Assembly: GCA_037141255.1 (NCBI GenBank)
Contig: JBAXCX010000145.1
Coordinates: 1-6,308, forward strand
DNA: 6,308 bases
Direction: 5' to 3'
From: IMCC26207 sp037141255
GTDB lineage: Bacteria > Actinomycetota > Acidimicrobiia > Acidimicrobiales > Microtrichaceae
In this document: positions 1 to 5,750 of the stretch, piece after piece
Layout of the letters: each line of letters begins with the position of its first letter
How positions within the stretch are numbered: position 1 is the stretch's first letter
Translations under genes and position numbers: made by a program
The notes under the pieces: model-generated
Database searches by the model: none
Seen by the model: the letters and a program-made list of their open reading frames with translations, nothing else
What the model was told of the DNA's origin: nothing

Positions 1-748
1 CCTGGGCAAACTCGAGCAGTGTAAACACCGGCGAGTAGGAGTACTTGAGGTAGGTATTTGAGTGCCACTCAAAGAAGCCGAACCTAGACCGTTCCTGCAG
101 CCAATCAATGACGATCTGCCGTGTGCGAGCAGCGTGCTGAGCTCCTGTTAGGCCAGTGAATGTAAAGACTCGATCGGGTAGCGCCAAGCCGCCGAGGTAC
201 TCGTCGCAGGCAAACATGCCTCGATGGTTCTCTGACCAGAACCACTTGTTGTCGATGAGGCCGGCAGGAATCGGGTCGTCGTAGCGGTAACGGGCACCGG
301 CAATCTTGTTTTCGATGGTGGTGATGATCTCGGCTGGCAGAATGCCGCGGCCCAAGTAGAGCGCCCACTGGCAATGCATGAGTTCAAAGTCGTCGGTGTC
401 GTGGAAGGGGTCGCCGCCAACAACAGTGGTTGGGATTTGCGATGGGTCCCAGGTGAAGGTTGGGTCTTGCCGGGCGCGCAGCAGGTGAGCAGTAACGCTG
501 TTGATGTTACCTCCGTCGAGCGAAGCTGTACTCAGTGCGAGGTACTCGGCGCTGCGGGTTTGGAACCAAGATTCGTCAACAAGCCCGGCGCTTCCCGGTG
601 CCGGAAGTGTTGATCGCCCGCCCGCAAGTGGCGGCAGGCAGATTCGACCAGGCCCTGTGCCTGCCGGGGTTGGTGCGCACGCTGCAGCTGAGGCAGCAAG
701 TGCCGCTGCAGCTCCAGCGATCAGAAATTCTCTTCTTGTTGCCCGCAT
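1..748 (-). CDS. Uncharacterised Tat-exported lipoprotein, 3' end beyond the window (partial)
   Basis: The reading frame opens with ATG at 748 and stays open for 249 codons to the left edge, so the C-terminus is missing. Residues 4-9 are TRREFL, a twin-arginine motif, followed by an Ala-rich hydrophobic stretch and Cys24 preceded by Ala-Ala-Ala. This predicts Tat export and lipid anchoring outside the membrane, although the lipobox is weak because -3 is Ala rather than Leu. The mature part is rich in Trp, Tyr, Phe and His. It has a WSENH segment (171-175), an EYLGG segment (183-187) and an RFGFFEWHSNTYL segment (222-234). These resemble a family of exported, probably alpha-helical, proteins that I know only as uncharacterised, and an alpha/alpha-toroid (lyase- or glycosidase-like) fold is a guess. 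A GGGGGG run 8 nt before ATG can serve as ribosome-binding site. The gene lies 78 nt downstream of the marR-type gene on the same strand, so they may be co-transcribed. I saw no clear promoter in that gap. Confidence is high for the gene and low for any function. Confidence 0.85.
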   Translation of the reverse strand, partial: MRATRREFLIAGAAAALAASAAACAPTPAGTGPGRICLPPLAGGRSTLPAPGSAGLVDESWFQTRSAEYLALSTASLDGGNINSVTAHLLRARQDPTFTWDPSQIPTTVVGGDPFHDTDDFELMHCQWALYLGRGILPAEIITTIENKIAGARYRYDDPIPAGLIDNKWFWSENHRGMFACDEYLGGLALPDRVFTFTGLTGAQHAARTRQIVIDWLQERSRFGFFEWHSNTYLKYSYSPVFTLLEFAQ

Positions 749-826
749 TGAAATGACCCCCCGGTGGTCTGAATACAGATATGTCTAGAGTCTGCCTGTA
801 AGTGACGGTCGGCACAAGTAGCAAGT

Positions 827-1393
827 TCACCCAGTCGCAACGGTTCCAGCGGCTGTAGCGGCCGCTGTCAGTTGATCAAGGAGCTTGTTGAGGGTGCGGT
901 CAAAGCGGAGCCGCTCGGTTGCAGTGATCGTGCCAAAAAGCTCGCTTTCGGCTGCTGCGAGATCTTTGACAGCGAGGTTTGTGACCGTCTCTCCAGAGCG
1001 AGTTAGCGAGATCAAGAAGCCGCGCCGGTCTGCAGGATCAGCCCGTCGGGCGATAAACCCGGCCGCTACTAGGCGATCCAGCCGATTAGTCATGCCACTC
1101 GGCGAGAGCATTGCCACCCGGGCCAACGTGGTCGGGGTGAGTTCGGCGCCGCTGCCATTTCGGCGAAGTGCGGCCAGCACGTCAAACTCGCCTAGGGAGA
1201 TCTGGTGGCTAGCCAGTATTGACTCGATTAATCGCGAACCAACGGTTACCAATGCATTGAGCCGGAGGACCGTCGCCATTGCATCCAAGTCAAGATCTGG
1301 ACGCTCTCTTGTCCAGCTCGAGATTGTCTCATCGAGCATCTCGCGAAGTTCCACGTCTCTAGAGTAGTCCGATATCAAATAGTTTGATCTCAA
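827..1393 (-). CDS. MarR-family winged-helix transcriptional regulator
   Basis: This is a small dimeric DNA-binding regulator of the MarR type, usually a repressor released by phenolic ligands or aryl-CoA esters. From the TTG start it has 188 residues. The N-terminal helix has the WTRERPDLD signature (27-35). A dimerisation helix follows (about 38-62), then the winged HTH at 68-131, with the recognition helix at SPSGMTNRLDRL (97-108) and the DPADRRG wing (119-125). A C-terminal dimerisation helix follows. The TTG at 1393 has AGGAG 8 nt upstream. ATG at 1339 (residue 19) would give the more usual family length of about 170 and would leave the inverted repeat at 1371-1391 untranslated, so the start is uncertain. 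The gene is divergent from the extradiol dioxygenase gene with only 25 nt between the starts. That is the classic layout for a local regulator controlling the catabolic operon and itself. The effector cannot be read from the sequence. Confidence 0.93.
   Translation of the reverse strand: MRSNYLISDYSRDVELREMLDETISSWTRERPDLDLDAMATVLRLNALVTVGSRLIESILASHQISLGEFDVLAALRRNGSGAELTPTTLARVAMLSPSGMTNRLDRLVAAGFIARRADPADRRGFLISLTRSGETVTNLAVKDLAAAESELFGTITATERLRFDRTLNKLLDQLTAAATAAGTVATG
1371..1391. promoter_or_regulatory. Probable MarR operator (inverted repeat)
   Basis: Two 9-bp arms, GATATCAAA and TTTGATCTC, flank a TAG spacer and match at 8 of 9 positions when one is reverse-complemented. The inner ATCAAA/TTTGAT pair is perfect. 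An AT-rich palindrome of about 20 bp in the divergent promoter region is the usual form of a MarR-dimer site. The right arm covers the -35 element of the rightward promoter, so binding there should block the catabolic operon. On the other strand the repeat covers the first codons from the TTG start of the regulator, or its leader if ATG 1339 is the true start. Assignment to this regulator is inference from position and symmetry. Confidence 0.6.
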
Positions 1394-1419
1394 AGTAAAT
1401 TTCTCCTACTGTGCTGAGA
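1384..1419 (+). promoter_or_regulatory. Predicted leaderless promoter of the aromatic-catabolism operon
   Basis: TTGATC at 1384-1389 and TACTGT at 1407-1412 are separated by exactly 17 nt. The second element fits the TANNNT form of actinobacterial -10 boxes. Placing that box at -12 to -7 puts the transcription start at 1419, the A of the dioxygenase ATG. This agrees with the lack of a convincing Shine-Dalgarno sequence before that ATG (only GAG directly against it). Leaderless mRNAs are common in actinomycetes. The -35 element lies within the right arm of the inverted repeat at 1371-1391. The prediction comes from motif and spacing only. Confidence 0.55.
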
Positions 1420-2348
1420 TGTCGGCGCCGATCATTCGTGTTCATGACGTTGCATTCCCTCGCTTCTCTGCACCGGACCTTGATGTCATGCAGGCGTTTC
1501 TTCTGGCCTTTGGCATGCACACCGTTGCCAAGAGCGGCGAGGCCCTCTACATGCGAGGCACGGATACACAACACCATGTGCATGTCACTCATCTTGGCGA
1601 TCCGGCATTTCTCGGGCTGGCCTTTCAAGCAACTCGGGATGAACTCGCTGTCCTAGCCGAAGCCACGCAAACGGTGGTTGAGTCGCTCGAGGAACCGGGG
1701 GGTGGATACGTAGTTCATCTGACTGATCCAGATGGCCGCATCGTTGATGTTGTCGCAGAGATTGAGCCCATCGACGCACTCGACCTCTTTGTCCATGCTT
1801 CGCTGAACACGGGCACGGACCGCGTCCGTGTTGATGAGCTGCAGCGGGTTCCGCTTGGGCCATCGCAGGTGAAGCGCTTCGGGCATGCGGCGATCAAGAC
1901 AACCTCGCTGACATCGCTATCGCAGTGGTACGGCGAGACGTTGGGCCTGCTGATTTCTGACGATATGTATCTGAGCGGCCCTGACGAGCCGCTTGGCAGA
2001 TTTATGCGCTGCGACCGTGGCGACCAGGCAGCCGATCATCACTCGCTCCTTATTTTGGACACAGGCGAAGCGCGCCTTGGGCATTGTGCGTGGGAGGTTG
2101 CCGATATCGACGATCTGATGAGCGGTCACGATCACCTTCAATCAGCGGGAAACCGCCACTACTGGGGCATCGGCCGCCATGTACTCGGCGGCCAGATCTT
2201 CGACTACTGGAAGGATCCATTGGGCTTTACCGTGGAGCACTGGACGGACTCTGACCTGTTGACCGCCAGCGCAACTGTCGGAACGCGCAGCCTTATCGAA
2301 CCAGTCAACCAATGGGGTCCGGAACCACCTTCGGATCTGGATTTCTGA
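1419..2348 (+). CDS. Type I extradiol (catechol meta-cleaving) dioxygenase, VOC superfamily
   Basis: This cytosolic Fe(II) enzyme inserts O2 next to a catechol-type diol and opens the ring by meta cleavage. The 309-residue length is right for two-domain type I enzymes such as 2,3-dihydroxybiphenyl dioxygenase. The N-terminal VOC domain (about 8-115) has lost metal ligands, as usual. The C-terminal domain (about 150-280) carries the full active site: metal ligands His156 (FGHAAI), His222 (LGHCAWEV) and Glu273 (FTVEHW). It also has the acid-base His of the DHH pair (207-208), His254 (GIGRH) and Tyr263 (FDYWKDPLG). Their spacing closely follows the biphenyl-type enzymes (146, 195, 210, 241, 250 and 260 there). 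ATG 1419 is chosen because VHDVAFPRFSAPDLD is the normal N-terminus and because of the leaderless promoter upstream. The gene is first in the operon and its stop overlaps the SDR start. The substrate is unknown; similarity to dihydroxybiphenyl, dihydroxycumate and related dioxygenases does not settle it. Confidence 0.92.
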   Translation: MSAPIIRVHDVAFPRFSAPDLDVMQAFLLAFGMHTVAKSGEALYMRGTDTQHHVHVTHLGDPAFLGLAFQATRDELAVLAEATQTVVESLEEPGGGYVVHLTDPDGRIVDVVAEIEPIDALDLFVHASLNTGTDRVRVDELQRVPLGPSQVKRFGHAAIKTTSLTSLSQWYGETLGLLISDDMYLSGPDEPLGRFMRCDRGDQAADHHSLLILDTGEARLGHCAWEVADIDDLMSGHDHLQSAGNRHYWGIGRHVLGGQIFDYWKDPLGFTVEHWTDSDLLTASATVGTRSLIEPVNQWGPEPPSDLDF

Positions 2349-3127
2349 TGGATCTGGGCATCGCCAACCGACATGCAATTCTTGCGGCATCAAGCAGTGG
2401 GCTCGGACTTGCGTGCGCCCAGTCGCTTGCCCGTGAGGGGGTCAACGTGGTCTTGAATGGCCGCGATGAGCAGCGACTTGAAGCTGCTGCTGACGCGCTG
2501 CGAGCCGAAACCTCGGTGCGGGTCGCCACAGTCGCTGGCGACATTGGCAATCCTGCTACGCGTGCAGCGCTGGTAGCCGAATGCCCCGCACCCGACATAC
2601 TTGTCACGAACAACGCCGGCCCTCCGCCGGGTGTGTTCTCCCAGTGGGAACGAGACGATTGGATAGCAGCAGTCGATGCCAACATGTTGGCCCCGCTCCT
2701 ACTCATCCGTGATGTCCTTGATGGAATGGTCGAGCGCGGCTTTGGGCGGATCATCAACATCACCTCGGCAATGGTGAAGACGCCGCACTCTGCAATGTCG
2801 CTCTCGCACGCAGCGCGAACCGGGCTGACATCAGTCTGTAAGGGCCTGTCTCGTGATGTGGCCTCAGCGAATGTGACGATCAACAACATTCTTCCCGAGC
2901 GCATCGACACTGGCCGGCAGCGCGAGATGGCCGAACTAGCAGTGGCCTTTAAGGGCATCACCTTGGAGGAGGCCTATGCGCAAATCGCTGCCACCATCGC
3001 CGCAGGCAGGCTAGGACGGCCCGAGGAAGTTGGCGATGCTTGTGCCTTTCTTTGTAGCGCTCAGGCAAGCTATATATCTGGTCAAAATCTTCACCTAGAC
3101 GGTGGCTCCTATCCCGGAGTCTGGTGA
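2348..3127 (+). CDS. Atypical short-chain dehydrogenase/reductase lacking catalytic Tyr and Lys
   Basis: This 259-residue protein has the SDR Rossmann fold. A degenerate cofactor loop AASSSGLG (13-20) has Ala in place of the first Gly of TGxxxGxG. NGRD (37-40) ends beta2, NNAG is at 88-91, and ITS with Ser140 is present. The usual YxxxK, which should sit at 150-154, reads MSLSH, so Tyr is Met150 and Lys is His154. The segment SAMVKTPHSAMSLSHAARTG belongs to a known SDR subgroup resembling 3-oxoacyl reductases but without a normal catalytic tetrad. The C-terminus has GRLGRPEEV (220-228) and SGQNLHLDGG (244-253). It may oxidise or reduce a pathway intermediate by other chemistry, or act as a binding protein; neither can be decided here. 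ATG 2348 is preferred over the in-frame ATG 2312 because it puts the Rossmann strand at the normal distance from the start and gives a TGATG overlap with the dioxygenase. The Shine-Dalgarno is weak (GGA 6 nt upstream), suggesting coupled translation. Confidence 0.9.
   Translation: MDLGIANRHAILAASSSGLGLACAQSLAREGVNVVLNGRDEQRLEAAADALRAETSVRVATVAGDIGNPATRAALVAECPAPDILVTNNAGPPPGVFSQWERDDWIAAVDANMLAPLLLIRDVLDGMVERGFGRIINITSAMVKTPHSAMSLSHAARTGLTSVCKGLSRDVASANVTINNILPERIDTGRQREMAELAVAFKGITLEEAYAQIAATIAAGRLGRPEEVGDACAFLCSAQASYISGQNLHLDGGSYPGVW
3116..3119 (+). promoter_or_regulatory. Ribosome-binding site deciding the monooxygenase start
   Basis: GGAG lies inside the last codons of the SDR gene, 7 nt before ATG 3127. 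This supports ATG 3127 over the in-frame GTG at 3124, and fits a TGATG stop/start overlap. Confidence 0.7.
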
Positions 3128-4722
3128 TGGAGGTTCATGAAACTGACGTCCTGATCGTTGGTGCTGGCCCGGTGGGATTAACTGCTGCGCTGCTGCTCGA
3201 CAAGATGGGTTTCTCGGTTGTCATCGTTGAGCAGCGAGATGGGCCGTTACGTTCGCCGGCGGCACACGTCATCAACGCACGTACTTTCGAGATCTGGCGT
3301 CAGATTGGCCTTGATGTTGACAGCCTGCTTGAGCACGCGCAGGATCCCGCAGATGCTGGCTCGGTGCACTGGGTGACGAAGCTTGGGGGTGAGGTGCTAG
3401 GGAGTCTGCCCTTTGAACAGCAGGGCGACGACATGCTTGCTATCACACCGACCCCATTGCGCAACCTCTCGCAGCACCACCTCGAGCCATTACTTGGGGC
3501 TGAACTCTCACAAAGAGCCATGTCTGTGCGGTACTCCCATCAATGGAAATCCTGTGTTCAGACCGAGTCCGCCGTGTCATCAGTGATTACTGCCCCCGGG
3601 GGAGACATGTCGGTAACGAGTCGATGGCTCTTGGCCTGCGACGGTGCATCTAGCCCGATACGGCGTTCATGCGGCATCCTCCCAGAGGGTCCTCACCACA
3701 TCCAGAGCTTTATCACTATGCACATAACTGCCAACCTGCGCGGCCTACTCGGCAAACACTTGGGAGTTCTGTTTTGGGTTTGTGATCCAAAAAGTGGCGG
3801 CAACTTTGTGTCCCATGGGATCGACAGCGAATGGGTCTACATGTGCAGCTTCGACCCAACCCGCGAGACCGTCGAAGACTATCCACCCCAGCGCTGCGAG
3901 CAACTGATCCGCGGCGCGCTCGATGACCCAGAGATCGACTTCGGGTTAGAGAGCGTGTCCACTTGGACGATGACTGCACAGGTAGCTGATCGCTACCGTG
4001 ACGGGCAGATCTTTCTTGTCGGCGATGCCGCTCATCGGTTCCCCCCGACGGGTGGACTCGGGCTGAACACCGGGGTTCAGGATGCTCACAATTTGGCATG
4101 GAAACTCAACGCTGTGCTGCAAGGAACTGAAACCGATTCCCTTCTCGATACTTACGAGTTAGAGCGACGACCCGTTGCCCTCCGCAATGCCGAGGTGAGT
4201 CTTGAAAACGCACTCAAAATTATTGAGGTTCCATTTGCTCTTGGTATGGATAAGGACCCTGAAGTCTTTGCTTTGAATATGGCTGGGGTTCTGGCCACCC
4301 AAGAGGGTCGCTCCGAAGTTGCTGCCGCCATCTTGAACCAAGCGACCCATTTCGACATGCTCGGACTGCAACTCGGATTCTCATATGGGCCCCCGGCACA
4401 GACTCAGGAAGAGCGTGACTCGGTGCGTCAGTATGAGCCATCTAGTCAGCCCGGCGGTCGACTGCCACACGGGTGGATCCAGCGTGATGGCCAGACCTGT
4501 TCCAGTCTCGACCTCATCCCGCTGGGCGAGTATGTGCTGATAGCCGGTCGAACTTGGCAGGGCACAGAGATTTCGCTTCGCGTCGGGGAGCACTTTGAAG
4601 ACCCTGATGATTGGTGGGGCACCGTGCTGGAGTTACCCGATTCTGCAGCGTTGCTGGTGCGCCCTGATCAACACATCGACAGCCGCTGGCTTGAGTACAC
4701 AGACCAACGCGTCACCAACTGA
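3127..4722 (+). CDS. FAD-dependent aromatic hydroxylase (class A flavoprotein monooxygenase, TfdB/MhpA-like)
   Basis: Enzymes of this family use NAD(P)H and O2 to hydroxylate a phenolic ring, usually ortho to an existing hydroxyl, giving the catechol that a ring-cleavage enzyme needs. The 531 residues hold all three class A motifs. VGAGPVG (11-17) is the FAD-binding GxGxxG, followed by acidic Glu35 ending beta2. LLACDGASSPIRR (168-180) is the DG motif that contacts FAD and NAD(P)H. FLVGDAAHRFPPTGGLGLN (296-314) is the GD motif binding the FAD phosphates. The C-terminal part from about 440 (RLPHGWI, then LVRPDQHIDSRW at 510-521) matches the thioredoxin-like domain of phenol hydroxylase/TfdB/MhpA proteins. 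The length is normal and no lesion is seen. It follows the SDR by a 1-nt overlap. Together with the extradiol dioxygenase it makes a hydroxylation and ring-opening pair. The actual phenol is not predictable; chlorophenol, hydroxyphenylpropionate, resorcinol-type and other substrates all occur in the family. Confidence 0.93.
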   Translation: MEVHETDVLIVGAGPVGLTAALLLDKMGFSVVIVEQRDGPLRSPAAHVINARTFEIWRQIGLDVDSLLEHAQDPADAGSVHWVTKLGGEVLGSLPFEQQGDDMLAITPTPLRNLSQHHLEPLLGAELSQRAMSVRYSHQWKSCVQTESAVSSVITAPGGDMSVTSRWLLACDGASSPIRRSCGILPEGPHHIQSFITMHITANLRGLLGKHLGVLFWVCDPKSGGNFVSHGIDSEWVYMCSFDPTRETVEDYPPQRCEQLIRGALDDPEIDFGLESVSTWTMTAQVADRYRDGQIFLVGDAAHRFPPTGGLGLNTGVQDAHNLAWKLNAVLQGTETDSLLDTYELERRPVALRNAEVSLENALKIIEVPFALGMDKDPEVFALNMAGVLATQEGRSEVAAAILNQATHFDMLGLQLGFSYGPPAQTQEERDSVRQYEPSSQPGGRLPHGWIQRDGQTCSSLDLIPLGEYVLIAGRTWQGTEISLRVGEHFEDPDDWWGTVLELPDSAALLVRPDQHIDSRWLEYTDQRVTN

Positions 4723-4741
4723 AAATTCACTACCCCTTCTC

Positions 4742-4747
4742 AGGAGG
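4742..4747 (+). promoter_or_regulatory. Strong Shine-Dalgarno site of the FAH-family gene
   Basis: AGGAGG lies 8 nt before ATG 4756, in a 33-nt gap after the monooxygenase stop. It is the strongest ribosome-binding site in the window. It suggests that the last enzyme of the set is translated independently rather than by the overlap coupling used for the two genes before it. No terminator or promoter is visible in this gap. Confidence 0.8.
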
Positions 4748-4755
4748 CTTTCAAG

Positions 4756-5613
4756 ATGTTTCGACTGATCAATGTTGCCGGACGCGCCGCACTCGAGTTT
4801 GACGGTTTTTATTTTGATCTAGCTGCGCTGTCGGGCGACCCAACCTTGGCCGATCCGATAGTCGCAGTAGAGCGTCACGCCGAGTTGCATGAACTGTCTG
4901 CAGGGTGCGCGAGCGCTACCGCTAGCGGCCAACTGGCCGGAGTAACGCTGGGAGCTCCCGTGCCTGCGCCGAGGCAAGTCTTCGGAATCGGGTTGAACTA
5001 CGCAGAGCATGCCGGGGAGTCTGGGCAGCCGCTCCCAAAGGTTCCACTCACCTTCACCAAGTTTCCGAGTTGTATCACCGGGCCGACAACTGACCTGCCG
5101 ATCACTGGGCCAATGGTCGACTGGGAGGTTGAAATCGTTGCCGTTATCGGAACCGAGGTCTCTCACGTAGCCGTAGCTGAGGCTTGGGGCGCCGTGGCCG
5201 GACTCACGCTGGGTCAGGACATCTCCGATCGAGGCGTTCAATTCAGCGATAGCCCCCCGCAATTCTCACTCGGAAAGAGCTTCGCCGGGTTTGGTCCAAC
5301 CGGCCCAGCCTTAGTGTCAGTGGATGCGTTTGATGACCCTGACGACATTGGACTGTGGTGTGATGTGTCGGGAGAGCGCATGCAGGAGGGTCGTACTGCT
5401 GACCTGATCTTTTCGGTGCCAACGCTCGTTGCCTACCTGTCATCAATCTGTACCTTGTACCCCGGGGATCTGATCTTTACCGGCACGCCCTCGGGAGTCG
5501 GCCTTGCCCGTGGCAGATTCTTAGCTCCCCAAGATGAACTGCACTCGGGTGCCGATGTAATTGGCGAGTTGCGCAACCCTTGCGTTGAAGGTGTGGGACC
5601 CCTCACGGTATGA
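4756..5613 (+). CDS. Fumarylacetoacetate hydrolase (FAH) family enzyme
   Basis: FAH-fold enzymes are Mg2+- or Mn2+-dependent and act on beta-diketo, acylpyruvate or oxo-enol acids, by C-C hydrolysis, decarboxylation or isomerisation. At 285 residues this is the short bacterial form (an N-terminal cap of about 70 residues plus one catalytic domain), not the fumarylacetoacetase of about 420 residues from tyrosine breakdown. GIGLNYAEHAGE (77-88) includes His85 and Glu88, the HxxE pair used as catalytic dyad in acylpyruvases of the FAHD1 type. The metal ligands are in DWEVEIVAVIG (Glu124, Glu126) and GQDISDRG (Asp155). GKSFAGFGPTGP (173-184) and FTGTPSGVG (241-249) are family signatures. The position after a hydroxylase and an extradiol dioxygenase points to the ring-opened product or its derivative as substrate. 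Hydrolysis, decarboxylation/isomerisation (HpcE-like) or hydratase-type roles cannot be told apart from sequence alone. The end of the operon is probably here or just beyond; I saw no convincing terminator hairpin downstream. Confidence 0.92.
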   Translation: MFRLINVAGRAALEFDGFYFDLAALSGDPTLADPIVAVERHAELHELSAGCASATASGQLAGVTLGAPVPAPRQVFGIGLNYAEHAGESGQPLPKVPLTFTKFPSCITGPTTDLPITGPMVDWEVEIVAVIGTEVSHVAVAEAWGAVAGLTLGQDISDRGVQFSDSPPQFSLGKSFAGFGPTGPALVSVDAFDDPDDIGLWCDVSGERMQEGRTADLIFSVPTLVAYLSSICTLYPGDLIFTGTPSGVGLARGRFLAPQDELHSGADVIGELRNPCVEGVGPLTV

Positions 5614-5750
5614 GGTGATTGCTGCCCCGGCGATGCCCGAATGCTTCTTCAGCTCTGCGTGTGGAATCCTGAGCGGGTGATACCTCTTCAACTCCTGCCT
5701 CGGGTTGCCCCTGCCCTTCAGCGTTGTGTAGCCCCTGAGATGTCTGCACG

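Noticed and set aside
749..826. Promoter for the Tat lipoprotein gene
   Set aside because: No TANNNT box with a correctly spaced -35 could be found on the minus strand, so read-through from the regulator gene is as likely.
857..866. Perfect palindrome AGCGGCCGCT near the 3' end of the MarR gene
   Set aside because: It lies in Ala-rich coding sequence of a G+C-rich gene, has no T-tract and is followed by the rest of the coding region, so it is not a terminator.
872..879. TTGATCAA as a second half-match to the MarR operator
   Set aside because: It is only 8 bp, inside coding sequence, lacks the TAG spacer and outer arms, and no promoter is near.
1206..1234. Two perfect 10-bp palindromes (TGGCTAGCCA and CGATTAATCG) close together inside the MarR gene
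   Set aside because: They are explained by coding of the conserved dimerisation helix region, are unrelated to the 1371-1391 repeat, and palindromes of this size occur by chance in several kilobases.
885..1367. Long open frame (160 codons) on the + strand opposite the MarR gene
   Set aside because: It is antisense to a clear MarR protein, its Arg/Ser-rich product looks like no family, and it results from codon bias on the other strand.
2312..2347. Upstream in-frame ATG for the SDR gene
   Set aside because: It would add 12 low-complexity residues (MGSGTTFGSGFL) overlapping the dioxygenase C-terminus. ATG 2348 gives the normal SDR N-terminus.
3124..3126. GTG start for the monooxygenase
   Set aside because: It adds one residue only. 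ATG 3127 is spaced 7 nt from GGAG and forms the same TGATG junction as the gene before.
5614..5750. Possible terminator or regulatory RNA in the gap after the FAH gene
   Set aside because: Only 3-5 bp stems without a U-tract could be drawn by eye, and there is no recognisable riboswitch or tRNA pattern.
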